Notes: a model not told the origin generated them from the sequence alone. 64,000 nt of DNA from Blattamonas nauphoetae (GCA_033064195.1 JARBJD010000021.1:124001-188000); one strand, 5' to 3'; shown: positions 43,821 to 54,913, counted from the first letter of the stretch. Translations and numbers: made by a program.

Positions 43821-44933
43821 TCACGTTCCCACTGTAATTCGAGTTCTGATACGAAAAAGAAAAGAGAAATTGTGAAAAAAAAGAAGAAAAAGGCCTTTGT
43901 CATAGTATTCACCTTCCCTTCGAATGACATGTCTACATCTTTTTATCCAATTCTCAAATACATCCACGCGTTTGTCCCAGGTCCAACTAAGCATGAACTC
44001 GTTGATGGCATCGTATAATTGATCAACTGTAGCAAGTTCTTTATCTCGAAGCGAGGCCTTAATTTGTGAAAACAGTGCAAAATCGCACGGACTCAGATCT
44101 GGTGAATATGGTGGATGAGGGAGGTTTATGTAATTGGATTCATCATTCAGATAGTCTCGAACGGTCCCGGCTTTGTGCGCGGGTGCATTGTCATAGTGAA
44201 TAAAATGTGGTGGGGTCACAAATTCCAAGGTGCTCAGATATTGGTCCATTGGCTTCAAAATGTGGTCCCGAAAGTAACGTGCGTCAATTGTAGCGTCTGC
44301 TGGCATGACATCGAGGATTGGTGTATATAGAACACCGAAGAAAATCGTGATCATAAATTTGAGTTGATAGTGGGATTCGGATTGAATGTGAGGAATAGGT
44401 TCTCCATTTTGGGTCCATTGCCCGCTAGATGCATAAGAAAGGTAAAACCAACTTTCATCACCAGTATAAACATTCATAAAGTCTGTTTCGTCAAGTTCTA
44501 GCAGCTTCTTCAGGAGTTTTTTGGCCAATCTCACTCTCTCTGCTTTTGTATGTGGTGTCAAGGTGTGTGGAATTTTTTTGACCCTTCTCCAGTGGTACCC
44601 AAGCTCCTTGTTCAATATTCTTTTTGCTGTTGTGTGATGACACCTGCTTGATGCTGAAACTTGTTTGAGTGAATTTTTCCGATTCGCCTCCACAACCTCG
44701 CGAAGCCTTTGCCGCAATCCCTGGTTCCTTGGTCGCCCTGGAGGCGATCTGATGTCAATATTGAAATCTCTTCGCCGAAATTGTTTGTATAAACGTTGAA
44801 TTGTCCGCCGTTTTGGTCCGGAACGGCCAAAGGTATTTCTTCCTTCTAATAAACATCGTTTTGTTGACAGTCCTCTTTTGAAGCAACTGAGAATGTGGGT
44901 TCGGTTTTGAATGTGTTTTTGTGCCTTGACCAT
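43821..44933 (-). CDS. mariner-type transposase (370 aa)
   Basis: A complete frame from ATG at 44933. The N-terminal part has two helix-turn-helix regions (RTHILSCFKRGLSTKRC; TIQRLYKQFRRRDFNIDI) and GRPRNQGLRQRLRE between them and the core. The catalytic triad is Asp in TGDESWFYL (about 156), Asp in HYDNAPAHK (about 248) and Asp in YSPDLSPCDFALF (about 284), with 35 residues between the last two. The length fits mariner enzymes of about 345 residues, with ~25 extra residues at the C-terminus. No breaks are visible, so it may encode an active enzyme. Confidence 0.9.
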   Translation of the reverse strand: MVKAQKHIQNRTHILSCFKRGLSTKRCLLEGRNTFGRSGPKRRTIQRLYKQFRRRDFNIDIRSPPGRPRNQGLRQRLREVVEANRKNSLKQVSASSRCHHTTAKRILNKELGYHWRRVKKIPHTLTPHTKAERVRLAKKLLKKLLELDETDFMNVYTGDESWFYLSYASSGQWTQNGEPIPHIQSESHYQLKFMITIFFGVLYTPILDVMPADATIDARYFRDHILKPMDQYLSTLEFVTPPHFIHYDNAPAHKAGTVRDYLNDESNYINLPHPPYSPDLSPCDFALFSQIKASLRDKELATVDQLYDAINEFMLSWTWDKRVDVFENWIKRCRHVIRREGEYYDKGLFLLFFHNFSFLFRIRTRITVGT

Positions 44934-45690
44934 CCGATCAGACTCATAAGAAAAAACAGTCTGTCAACTCCACTTGATCGAGCCTTTCTCTCGATTCATC
45001 ACATCGTGTATTGAAAAGAAAATCAGCTCAAATTATGTGTCCACACAAGTGATTTCTCTATTGGAACTCCTGGGTGTCATTTTTTGTGTTTTTCACTTTC
45101 TTAGGTTTTTTCAGACCATTCTCTCGAAAGATCACCATTAAACATCAAAAACCGTCACAGTCACATCTGCCGATATCATGACGCTTTTTCACAATCAAAA
45201 AGTGGATATTGACACAATTCATGCTGAATAAAGAGTCGATACCAGACCAATCCTCATTTTTGATATCAATCAGTATTTCATGCACAAAGATGTCTTTTTC
45301 GTTTGTTTTATTTCAATTTTTTTATCAGGATCATCCTTCAAACGATCTGTTTCAGCGAGAAAACGACCATCCTGTTTTTCCCAAAGTTCTCATTCCATTG
45401 GAATGGAAACCAAGTCACATCGTCAATTCGTGTTGAAAAGAGCTTCAGACTTCAGGATGTTGAGAAGACAGTGTTGCACACTCATCAGTAAATGTCCATT
45501 TTCCCGTTTTCATGCACCCGGATCCTGTTGTTTCACTAACAATTTTTTATCACTTGATTATATTCCCAGCCACCTTAGAATTTCTTCATTTGTGGAAAAA
45601 GGTCAAAACTATGAAAGATTATACAATTGGTGGGCCTCTGTGGAGGCGCCAGGATTTAGTGCCACCCCTATATTTAGTGCCACCCCTATA

Positions 45691-45990
45691 TTTCAATTTC
45701 AAAAAAAGGAGAGAATACAATCAGAATCATGGAGAAAAGTGAATTAGGTCCCCATTGTTTTGGTGTCATCCGTCTTTCTCAATGAGACAAAAAGAAGAGA
45801 AAGAGTGTTCTGGCCTGATCCGGTTGAAGAAAAGTGGTTTCTCAGACAGAACTCTTCAATCTGAAGTAAACCAGCCTCTATTGGGCTGTCGAAGGATGAA
45901 TATTCATTTGTTGAGCTAAAGACATAATAAAATCAATACAGGAAAGAAAATATCTGTAATCTGGTTCAAAATTGAGAGGAAAAGCAGAAA
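45691..45990. other. Spacer between mariner element and the TmcB-like gene
   Basis: No gene seen. It would contain the 3' processing signals of the minus-strand gene ending at 45991; AATAAAATC-type sequence is present at about 45925. Confidence 0.4.
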
Positions 45991-48900
45991 TCAAGAGTTC
46001 CTAAGATGTTTGATCCGCTTGACCACTCTTTCAAACTTCCTTCTCTCCTCCATATTCACTGTGCCCTGACAATAAAATGAAACAGCGGACGGCGGGATCT
46101 GAAGCACTTCCAAGTTCGGAATCTGAGTAAACTGCGATTGATTTTCCAGTTGTGTTAGATAAAGTCCAAATTCAGAGTCAGTGACGCTGTAATGCTCCAA
46201 AATCCAAGTTGAACAGAACTCGGAAACGCTTTCAATGGAAGGACGGTGTTTCTGCGAGATTTCCGTGAAATTGATGAGTTTTCGAAGAAGATTGGTGTGA
46301 GCGTGTGTGTGCGCGGTGGTCATAGCTTCTGGCGTCTCCGACTCTTCCATGAGTTTCTCCTCATCTGCAAACTGAATGAAGGTTATTTTGCACAGAGACA
46401 CAAGTGTCTTCCTGATCTCTTCGGTTGGGGCATTCGACAGAACTGAGGACAGAAGAGTTGAGAGAAGTTCGATTGTCGCTTGGTGAGGGACATCCAGACG
46501 AGGAATTGAGGTGCTCATCTCATCCGTCCATTTGATCTGTGTTCCTTGAGTGGTTTTGAGAAGGTGTGGAAGATGTTTTAAATTTTTGGAAATTGTGTTG
46601 ATTTCCGAAGGAAGAGAATAAAAACAAGCGAATGAAAACGAGATTAGAATGACAGCGACGATGATGAACACGACAATCAAGATTGTTGTGGAGGACGATG
46701 CAAATGTTGAGAGTTGGTCAGTCAGGATGGTCGTAATGTCATCGTACCCTCTCTGCATATCCTCGTTGCTTGCAATAAGCAAAAACTGTGTTTCATTCCC
46801 AAAATAATTGATGAGCGAGCGATCACGATATGTCAGCGACGATGCCAGCTCAATGTATCGAGTGACGAACTCATTTAGGCCATGGTATGTGCCATACATG
46901 CCCGGAATGACGTGAGTTTCGCACTCTTCCGCTGAAAGAAGACACTTCGTGTCATCTGTGCTGATTGCATCAATCGCTGCGTTCGTCCCTCGAATCCCTT
47001 TTACAGAAATCGAATCAAAAAAGGAATCACCTGTCAGAGTGTCCTCTCCCGAGCCAGAAAGGAAGAGTCGGTGATGGAGTAAGAAAAGTTCGCACAGTTT
47101 CTGGATGTTGTCCGTTAACTCGTCGATATCGTATGCATACAAAGAACTCTTGAAAACTGGAGTTGTGTACGATTTCGCTGGTTTGAAAACAAGACTATCG
47201 TTGCCAGCATGATTGAAGAGTGTTGGAGGGCTCATGGAGACGATAGAGAGGAAAGAGATCTGCTGAGTGTATACAGAACGATATGCGTTCATCACGATTT
47301 GGATGGAGAGGAGAGGACTCATCCTCATCGACACGAACGCGATGATGAAGAAGGAATACGTGGAGAGTGTGATGACGATCAGGCCAAGAGACATTCGGAT
47401 CCAGATGGACGCAGGAACGACAGAGGGAAGATGTTTCAGCTTTTCTTCGATGTCCAGCGATCGTTGCAGCTCAATCTCGTCCATTTCTTCGTCATAACTG
47501 TCTGTCTCCTTGTGTTCTTCATCCTCTTCGTCCACAGCATTCTCAACATCTTTGCAGAGTGTGCACGGCTGATTCTGAAATTGCTGGACTTGGGGTGATT
47601 CCGGAACAAGCGACGGATAAGACCTAACCATCGGCGAGAAGATCCCGACATTCGCTGTTGCGAACGACTTCATCTTTCGAAATTGCATCGGCGTCGAGTC
47701 GGAAGAATTGTTGTCGCTTTCTGCAGACTGCATATCTTCTCTCGAATCGTCGTCAGAGGTTGAGCTGATGGTCCCTCGATTCACTGTCGATCCACTTCCT
47801 CTTTTCTCGAACATTTCAGAAATGCGTTCGGCCGTTGATTTTGGGATGGTGCAGAGTTTTCTGACTTCCTCTGTCCGTTGCTTGTTGAGAAGAGCGATTG
47901 CAACGAACACAGGAAGTGCCGAGAAGATGATCAAGAGGATCGTGGAGAGAACAAGACAGATCATCTGAAGCCACGCTGCGGTTGTCGACTCATTCACAAG
48001 AATGTTGGTCGACCTGATCACCAATCCCTTCAGTTCCTCAGTCAGTGTGAGTGGCATGTTTATTAAATATTCAGCCATCACTTGTTGATAGAACGGCTCT
48101 GGTCGGAAGACAGCCATGTAATCGTCAGTCAACTCAATGCTGTGCTCGATCGACCAGTAAAACAGTTGTTTCAGAGGGAGTTTGATGGTCTGGAGTTCGT
48201 TCAAGTTGAAGCTGAGATCAACAATCGGAATGACCCAGACACTTGTGTTGGAATAGAACTCCTGATCTTCTTTCAGATGGTCGTACGTGTCCTGGAAGTG
48301 TTGGTTGAACACAAAATATCCGGAAATCGACTCCACAAGCACTCTGTTCATCTCAATGACGTACGCAACATCGAGTGGTGTTGTGGGAGGATAGTGCAGA
48401 TTGCCAACAATGTGGCCAATTGTCAGAATCTCCCTCGTCAGCCAGTTTCCGATGTAAGTCGCCTGAACAGCATGTCTTTGTGCGTCTGACGCGCTGATAG
48501 CATTGCTGAATCGTCGTCGGACATCGAGAAAGGCAATCAGGATGACGATGGCCACAGAGACAAGTCCAATCAGTTGCAGTGGAAGATGAACCATGTTCCA
48601 TTTCGGTAGCTTCTCTTTCGGTTGGTAGCGGGCAAGGAGGGCTTTGTAGTTCTTCTGAATCGTTCTCCGATTGTGGCGTTGTTGAGTGGAGTTCGCTTGT
48701 GATTTGGAGAGTGGTTGATGGCTGACTGAGAGATCGGTTTCGAAGGCAAGTAACACTTTGTCTTCTTCTTCGTTCATCCTGTCCTTCAGTTTCTCCTCCA
48801 ACACCATTCGTTGTAACTCATCTTCCATGTTCTCGTCTTCGATCCGATCAGCCTCTGTAAACAGAACAGATGCGAACGCTTCATCAAAACTGACATTTTG

Positions 48901-51810
48901 GACGAGAAGAGCGTATTGCCGGAGGACAGATGGGGTTGGGTTGGATTCGAGAAGCGACGAAAAGATCTTCTTCGCTTCCTGCTCGTTGCACAAAATCTTC
49001 ATCGCGTGTTGTTGGACTCTTCCACAGTCCACAGACTGACGAGACAGAAGCAACCACATCATCTGCATGTGCCCTAACGCGTTTTGGTAATGTTTGTCAG
49101 CTGTCTTGAGCTGCTGTTGAGATGTGTAGATGTGGGGGAGTGCCGATGACCCTCCATCCGAATCAGAACCACTGATCAGAAGAGTGATGGCTTCCTGTTC
49201 TGACACTTTCCGATTACCAATGTCAGACTCATTTGTGGATGAGCCGATGCCTTTGTTGCTTCGGACTCCGTGTCGCTGGTTTGCCAGCTCCATCTCAATC
49301 TGCTTGACGAGAAGGAAGGAGATCCAGCGATCGGTGATTGATGGGAACATGTCACACGCAGCTGAAATGAACGACATCATTCTCGAATGTGAATGCACGA
49401 ATTCGAACAGAAACAGCGCATATGTAATCCGGAGTGACGCACTTGCTTTGAACCTCTCCTTTTTCAGGAGTGTTCTGAAGAAGTTGTCGACGAACGAGAT
49501 GGCAAAAGGATCGCGAGCAAGAACTGGATCCTGTAGGAAGCGAATGGCTGGGTCAACCTGACTTACTTTTTGATAATTCTTGGCAATGACATTGATCGCG
49601 TCTTGGAGTGTCTGTTTGTTCAAAATGACCGTATTCTGATCAACTGCCAGCATGTTCGGACTGCTTATGAAGCTCGGCTGTCTCTCCTTGAGGAAAGGAG
49701 CGTGCGTGGATTGCTGTGTTGGGGTGGTTACTGCGAGGGCTGATGGTTGACTGGTTGAAGGTGCCTCAAAAATGATCTCAACCGGCTGTGGTTGTGGAAT
49801 CGCCAGAGGGACGAGAACAGGATCGTAATGTTGGACGCTGAGTCCGATTGGGTGAATTGGCGTTGCCCCGATCTCATCGTTTTGGTCTGCTAGTTGAGGC
49901 AGGCTGAAAATTGTGGTTTGGCCTGTTGATGAAATGTCCGAGACTGTTAAACCGCTTGGAACATCGATATCTCCAAGTTGTCCATGCGGAGGTTCCAGTT
50001 TTGTGGCGTCTAAAGGTTCCAGATTCAGAGGGGCGTGATGAATTGCGTTTGGTGAGGGAGCTGAACTGGATGGGTTCAGAAGATCCTGATCGGAATCTTG
50101 GCCAGAGTTACGCTTGCCCTGAGTGTCTGTATGGTCTGTGGTATTGGAAGTGTTGGTTTCTGTTGGTGAGGAGATGGTTCCCTCGTCCACAGTGTCATCT
50201 GTTTTGTCCTCCACGTCTGTCGCTGTATCTTCTGGAAGAGAGAATGAATTTTCATTTTGAGTGACATCATATGTCTCCTGGTCTTTGGGGACTTCCATAA
50301 GAAGGACTACATCCTCTTCCGTGGTCTGTTCGAGGTCTTGAAGTGGTGGTGTCTCGTCCAGCTTGGGCGGCGGGCTCTGAGCCTCTTTCTTCATTAATTC
50401 TGTCTTGCTTTGATCGTCTTTATCATGTTTTCGTTTTCTTTTGGGTCTCATACTTGGAGGATCGTGGATATCAGATGTCTTGCGTGGGGTGAGTTCCCTC
50501 GGTGTAATCGACTCCATCTCTTGACACGATCCATCTGATTCCGTCCGCAAACGAGGTGAAGATAATCGAGACACCGAAAGACTGCTCTTAATCCTTGATA
50601 GTTGCCGATCTGGCTCGATCGTTTGGCTGATTGTTCCAGACCTGACAAATGGAGTACTACCTGATGGAAAATTAGCGCGAAAAGATTTCTGTCTGCTAAT
50701 ATTTGGTGGACCTGTCCCAGCAACGGTAAGAATCGGTTGATCAAGCCTGTAGACATATTGTTTGCCTTGGGCTGAAAATTGGAAGCCAACAGTGCGAGTT
50801 CTGGGCTGCTTTGGGGCGAATAATTCAGGTTGTTGTTCGGGAGGATCTGTGTTCTTGATAATGATCCGCTTTACCAGAAACTTTCTTGTGAAAAGCGGTC
50901 TCATCCACAGACATGCTGATATCCAGATAAGGGCTGAACCAACAGCCGCTATCAGAAAAAAGACAACAAGAGGAACAACAGCAGATGAAGATGCTGCCCA
51001 CGTGTTGAAATACGGAAGAAAGATCCCAAGTAATCCACCAAATGAAGATTGAGCGAAGAGGCCGAAGAGGATGGAATTGCCTTGGATGCTGAACATGGGA
51101 ACAGAGTATATAACTCCGAAAGCAAATAGGAAGTATAAAACGCAATGAATGATCGATGTGATCAATGGTTTGTAGAGGACAAGGATGGAGACGACAATCG
51201 TCCAAATCATCGATAAGGCCAAAGTGAAAGTCTTAAAGTACCCCGTCCGTGAAGTTAAAAAGGATGACTGACGAAATCGTATGTCAAAAATGAAGAAGTT
51301 ATTCAGGCAGGTGTGACAGAAGTGTATGACCAGCCCGAGGATTCCAAAAACGAGGTAGAGGACATTGCCATGTTCAGGGCAGACATTATAGTCCTTTTCA
51401 GAAGGAAATATCGCACAGACAATCGGGCGAGACAATATTATGATAATGGGATGGAGGAAGACAATGCACATAAGAATGAGATTGACTCGGAGAAGACGGA
51501 AGAAGTAGCGGTGGACTTTCGTTTCAGTCGAAGAAATGAAATGAACAATGACAAGGAGCGCCACGTCAGCGACGACAACCACAAGGACGACGAGGAAGAC
51601 AGAGATGAACCATTCTTCTGTTGAGGATGAGAACGATAAGTCCAAATATTTTCTGCCAAAAATGATGCAAATAAGAACAGACCCAATGTTTTTCATAATT
51701 AATGGAAAGTACAGAGAGTCAAGGTCAGGCTGGCGGAGGGGGAGAAAGAAAAGTTGGATCGAGATGGCGATCACGATAAGAACAGTCACAAAAAACGGAA
51801 CAGTGACCAT
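45991..51810 (-). CDS. TmcB-like giant multipass membrane protein (1,939 aa)
   Basis: A single uninterrupted frame from ATG 51810. Residues 1-305 hold about eight to ten membrane spans (for example FLVVLVVVVADVALLVIV and VVPLVVFFLIAAVGSALI). Residues about 330-690 are Pro/Ser/Thr-rich and acidic, probably a disordered cytoplasmic part. Residues about 700-1065 are helical (PFAISFVDNFFRTLLKKERF; ASVLFTEADRIEDENMED). Four more spans follow at about 1075-1095, 1280-1308, 1468-1495 and 1707-1730, separated by two extracellular and one cytoplasmic region, then a cytoplasmic tail. The architecture matches TmcB-like proteins known from Dictyostelium and expanded in metamonads. Some relatives end in a nucleotide cyclase domain; none is visible here. 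Its role is unknown, perhaps signal reception. A decayed relative lies at 60511-63960. Confidence 0.85.
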   Translation of the reverse strand: MVTVPFFVTVLIVIAISIQLFFLPLRQPDLDSLYFPLIMKNIGSVLICIIFGRKYLDLSFSSSTEEWFISVFLVVLVVVVADVALLVIVHFISSTETKVHRYFFRLLRVNLILMCIVFLHPIIIILSRPIVCAIFPSEKDYNVCPEHGNVLYLVFGILGLVIHFCHTCLNNFFIFDIRFRQSSFLTSRTGYFKTFTLALSMIWTIVVSILVLYKPLITSIIHCVLYFLFAFGVIYSVPMFSIQGNSILFGLFAQSSFGGLLGIFLPYFNTWAASSSAVVPLVVFFLIAAVGSALIWISACLWMRPLFTRKFLVKRIIIKNTDPPEQQPELFAPKQPRTRTVGFQFSAQGKQYVYRLDQPILTVAGTGPPNISRQKSFRANFPSGSTPFVRSGTISQTIEPDRQLSRIKSSLSVSRLSSPRLRTESDGSCQEMESITPRELTPRKTSDIHDPPSMRPKRKRKHDKDDQSKTELMKKEAQSPPPKLDETPPLQDLEQTTEEDVVLLMEVPKDQETYDVTQNENSFSLPEDTATDVEDKTDDTVDEGTISSPTETNTSNTTDHTDTQGKRNSGQDSDQDLLNPSSSAPSPNAIHHAPLNLEPLDATKLEPPHGQLGDIDVPSGLTVSDISSTGQTTIFSLPQLADQNDEIGATPIHPIGLSVQHYDPVLVPLAIPQPQPVEIIFEAPSTSQPSALAVTTPTQQSTHAPFLKERQPSFISSPNMLAVDQNTVILNKQTLQDAINVIAKNYQKVSQVDPAIRFLQDPVLARDPFAISFVDNFFRTLLKKERFKASASLRITYALFLFEFVHSHSRMMSFISAACDMFPSITDRWISFLLVKQIEMELANQRHGVRSNKGIGSSTNESDIGNRKVSEQEAITLLISGSDSDGGSSALPHIYTSQQQLKTADKHYQNALGHMQMMWLLLSRQSVDCGRVQQHAMKILCNEQEAKKIFSSLLESNPTPSVLRQYALLVQNVSFDEAFASVLFTEADRIEDENMEDELQRMVLEEKLKDRMNEEEDKVLLAFETDLSVSHQPLSKSQANSTQQRHNRRTIQKNYKALLARYQPKEKLPKWNMVHLPLQLIGLVSVAIVILIAFLDVRRRFSNAISASDAQRHAVQATYIGNWLTREILTIGHIVGNLHYPPTTPLDVAYVIEMNRVLVESISGYFVFNQHFQDTYDHLKEDQEFYSNTSVWVIPIVDLSFNLNELQTIKLPLKQLFYWSIEHSIELTDDYMAVFRPEPFYQQVMAEYLINMPLTLTEELKGLVIRSTNILVNESTTAAWLQMICLVLSTILLIIFSALPVFVAIALLNKQRTEEVRKLCTIPKSTAERISEMFEKRGSGSTVNRGTISSTSDDDSREDMQSAESDNNSSDSTPMQFRKMKSFATANVGIFSPMVRSYPSLVPESPQVQQFQNQPCTLCKDVENAVDEEDEEHKETDSYDEEMDEIELQRSLDIEEKLKHLPSVVPASIWIRMSLGLIVITLSTYSFFIIAFVSMRMSPLLSIQIVMNAYRSVYTQQISFLSIVSMSPPTLFNHAGNDSLVFKPAKSYTTPVFKSSLYAYDIDELTDNIQKLCELFLLHHRLFLSGSGEDTLTGDSFFDSISVKGIRGTNAAIDAISTDDTKCLLSAEECETHVIPGMYGTYHGLNEFVTRYIELASSLTYRDRSLINYFGNETQFLLIASNEDMQRGYDDITTILTDQLSTFASSSTTILIVVFIIVAVILISFSFACFYSLPSEINTISKNLKHLPHLLKTTQGTQIKWTDEMSTSIPRLDVPHQATIELLSTLLSSVLSNAPTEEIRKTLVSLCKITFIQFADEEKLMEESETPEAMTTAHTHAHTNLLRKLINFTEISQKHRPSIESVSEFCSTWILEHYSVTDSEFGLYLTQLENQSQFTQIPNLEVLQIPPSAVSFYCQGTVNMEERRKFERVVKRIKHLRNS

Positions 51811-52316
51811 GTTCTAGAGGAATTGGGGTATACAATGAGGTAAAAAAGAGTTAAAACCTTTCCATAGACATGAAGGAACGCAAAAAGTCTTTAGAGTGAA
51901 GGATGGCTCAGTGAGGACAAAAGAAGAAGGTAGACCGTTGGTTCATTGACGAAAAACGAGTGTAGGTGAGGTGTGAATCATTAGTGAATACAGACTTCTG
52001 GGAGCTTTCGATGGACATCGCATGGACGATACATGGGTCAGATCTAGCCACATGAACGAGGAAGACTTTATCTCTCAATGAGCTAAACAACAAAGAGAAT
52101 GGATCCCAAATACCTTTATTTGTCCCAATGAAAGAGATAAGGTTCAATCACATTCTGAAACAGTCCAAGACTGAGACCTATGGGTCTGATCTATGGGTTC
52201 CGCATCAGACTATTTCCTCAATTGACCATTTTCCATCTGAAGGCTCTTGACAGCACTCTGAATTTTGAGAATCTGGAAAATAAGCGTAATTGTGAAGCTT
52301 GAAATCGAAAAACGTC
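51811..52316. other. Intergenic region upstream of the TmcB-like gene
   Basis: 506 bp between two minus-strand genes. No gene seen. It probably holds the promoter of the gene starting at 51810 and the 3' signals of the one ending at 52317. Confidence 0.4.
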
Positions 52317-54290
52317 TTAATCGCCTCCTCCCAGACAGCAACAACAAACAATAAGCCCAACAACGACCAACGTGTCAACAGGGATGTTGATGGATATCGC
52401 AATGATTGCTCCGGTATTAGTTCCTTCATTGTTCCCGTTTTTTCCGCGAGTCTTGTCTTCTCGAGGATCCCGCCCTTTAGATGAGACCTCCAGCGTCTCG
52501 TCGGTGAACTCCACGTCCTGAATATCCAGTGCGTGCGAGTCGAGAGGATCCACTTTTGTTGTCGTGCTTGCGACCGTTCCGATCTTGCTGTCACTGTGAA
52601 CCTTTTTGAATTGGGTTGGATTGAGGCGTTCGTCGAGGAGAAGGGCTTCAGGGACAGAATACAGAATTTCCATTCCAACCTTATTCTTCCCTCGTTTGAC
52701 AAACACATTCTCCGCCGAATAGTTCGACTCAATCGGTGCGTCTTCCATTTCAGTCAGCGAAGGTTTCCAGAAGAGGGACAATACAAGACTGTGACGAGCA
52801 TCGCACGAAGCGCATTTTGAGATGAGAACGTTTTTCAATGATACTTGCCAGCCACAAATGTAGCCAGCGCTTATAAACGTCGATTTTGACGCCGAATGAA
52901 CAAAACGACTGCATTCAACAGACACAATGCTTCCCACAACGATCGCCGCTGCAGAGTCTCCAACGCAGTTCTCCACTGTGGTTTGATTGGCGAGTGAGAT
53001 TGGGCCATCGTATACAACGTCCACACAGCCCGATTTGGATTCTGGGTCGGATTGGCTGGTGCAGTCAGTGAAAGCACACCGACCAAGGATGAGGCCAGGC
53101 CCGGTCCACATTTTGGGACCTGATCCACGCACACGGAGCACGCCGTCTTTCGATGAGGAGTTTGTCCATTCACAAGCCCAGAGGGAGGCAGCTGTATGGA
53201 TTAGGTCGAGTTTTGTGGTTGTGCGCCCAACGCAATTTGTGAAAGAACATTTGGAGATGGAAATTTGAGGGCTCTGTCCGCTGAGTGACATCGATGCATC
53301 GATGTGAAGTCCAGAGACACCTGACGGTGATTCGAGAGCAAAAAACGCGCAGTTTGTGATGTTCACCTTCCGAGAGCCAGTAACTGTCAGAAACAGACCG
53401 GATAATCCAGATTTGTGGATATCTGATCCATTTTCGAATTTGCAATCTCGAATTTCGATGTCAGACTGAGCAATTTGTTCAGTGTTTCTGACCTGCGATG
53501 GGGAGGACAATAACGAGTGCGGACGAAGTATCTGCTGCGTGCAAGTGAGACCTGAAAACATAAACGATTCACCACGCATTGGAGCCGACGTAATTGTTCC
53601 GTACAGATCGTCAGTCACGTTGGCGATGGTTGATGTCATAAAAACCGTTGTAAACGATTCCAACGGGTATTCTTCAGTATTCGTGGGTGATTCAGGAATA
53701 CTTGATTCCGGACTGGATTCTTGAACGATATGTTCGATGTGGGAGAAATGGGAGTTCGTGATCTTTACAGTCGTTCGATCCGCTGACAGTATAGCCTGAG
53801 CACCAACACAGACATCGGATACGGAGCATCCAATCACATTTAGGGAGGATCCGTGCTCAGAGGACTGAAATAGTTGAGGGATGGGACTTGAGCCTTCAAT
53901 CGTTACTGATGAGAGTGTTACAGTTCCTGTATCCGCGCAAAAGGGAGTATTTTCGCTTTCAAAGCGAATAGTACTCATTTGCAGTTCAAACGAGGAATGT
54001 GCTTGGAGGTCTGCGATTCCATATTCCATGTCAATGAGCACAACGACATGCCAGACCTTAACAGTTGAGTTGTGCAGCTCAAAAAGCATGGAAGTGTCCA
54101 TGTGCATTCCGAGAATTGTTGGAACTTGGAGACTGGATATGGTTTTCTCTTCATTGATGAACGCAAGGTTGTGGAAATGATGAATCTTTTCTGTCAAAAT
54201 CAGAGGAGGCGCCTGAAGTTCTTGATCTTGATTGAAAAGGCTTAAAGTTTGATCAGCAATGATACTGACAAACACCACACTGACTAGCAT
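52317..54290 (-). CDS. Beta-helix surface protein with signal peptide and C-terminal anchor (657 aa)
   Basis: It starts MLVSVVFVSIIADQTLS, a signal peptide. Residues about 70-570 consist of short strand-turn coils such as TVKITNSHFSHIE, DIEIRDCKFENGS, VNITNCAFFALES, ISISKCSFTNCVG and LILGRCAFTDCTS. This regular Asn/Cys pattern is the mark of a right-handed parallel beta-helix. A final hydrophobic span (about 622-650, ending LIVCCCCLGGGD) anchors it with almost no cytoplasmic tail. The many Cys may form disulfides or be acylated near the membrane. It is probably a surface or adhesion protein; no polysaccharide-lyase active site is evident. It is similar in style to 1-1235 and to the C-terminal part of 3893-9739. 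Confidence 0.85.
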   Translation of the reverse strand: MLVSVVFVSIIADQTLSLFNQDQELQAPPLILTEKIHHFHNLAFINEEKTISSLQVPTILGMHMDTSMLFELHNSTVKVWHVVVLIDMEYGIADLQAHSSFELQMSTIRFESENTPFCADTGTVTLSSVTIEGSSPIPQLFQSSEHGSSLNVIGCSVSDVCVGAQAILSADRTTVKITNSHFSHIEHIVQESSPESSIPESPTNTEEYPLESFTTVFMTSTIANVTDDLYGTITSAPMRGESFMFSGLTCTQQILRPHSLLSSPSQVRNTEQIAQSDIEIRDCKFENGSDIHKSGLSGLFLTVTGSRKVNITNCAFFALESPSGVSGLHIDASMSLSGQSPQISISKCSFTNCVGRTTTKLDLIHTAASLWACEWTNSSSKDGVLRVRGSGPKMWTGPGLILGRCAFTDCTSQSDPESKSGCVDVVYDGPISLANQTTVENCVGDSAAAIVVGSIVSVECSRFVHSASKSTFISAGYICGWQVSLKNVLISKCASCDARHSLVLSLFWKPSLTEMEDAPIESNYSAENVFVKRGKNKVGMEILYSVPEALLLDERLNPTQFKKVHSDSKIGTVASTTTKVDPLDSHALDIQDVEFTDETLEVSSKGRDPREDKTRGKNGNNEGTNTGAIIAISINIPVDTLVVVGLIVCCCCLGGGD

Positions 54291-54769
54291 CCTTGATGCA
54301 AAATAATAAAATCTTTGATCGAGCCCAAATCAAAATTTTTTGGGGGAAATTTTGGCACTTTGTCTAATCGATTTCTTTTCTCAACGAGTGACAAAATTGA
54401 GAGTAAACCTGCTAAAAAAGTGTGGGTTATTTGGGTGGAATGATGTACAGACCTATATAGGAGGTCACTCATTTTTTTTCACATTTCAGCTTTTTACTAA
54501 TTGTTTTGACTCCTTTTTTTGAACAAGGACGGATCATCGAAGGTTTTTTCAGGATCGAACCAGAGGAAACTTTTTTCGTCTTTCATCTCGATTGATTCGT
54601 TTGTATTGATTCTCTCTCATAGAATCGGTTTTTTTAGATGGATTTCATCATTGAGAAGCTTTTTGAGATGTTTTGAAACAAAATAGGGTAATAAAATGGC
54701 TAGGTCAAAAATCAGTGAAATCTGTTGTGATCAAAACAAAAACGAAAGTTTTCACCAACATAATTTATA
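54291..54769. other. Intergenic region up to element C
   Basis: AT-rich upstream region of the beta-helix gene; no gene seen. CCTATATAGGAGG (about 54451-54463) is a short palindrome. Confidence 0.4.
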
Positions 54770-54913
54770 GTACTGCAGATAACCCGAAATTGGAGGACAA
54801 CCCGGAAAGTGCAGTTGATTGAGTGATGATTATTTTCTTCATTTCATTTCTGATACTATTATCACTTTTTTTGTGAATTGAGGAAATGTATTGATACAAT
54901 GGGTCTGTTTTAA

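Larger units (their letters stand above)
42105..45690 (-). mobile_element. mariner-like transposon E, interrupted by element D
   Basis: Ends of about 205 bp match in inverted orientation: left 43516-43724 plus an outer piece at 42105-42124, right 45479-45690. They start with TATAGGGGTGGCACTAAA, which is present twice in tandem at the right end. At the left end, element D sits between the two tandem copies. Inner parts of the ends match over GGATCCGGGTGCATGAAAAC and its neighbours. The mariner transposase gene lies inside on the minus strand. Confidence 0.85.
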
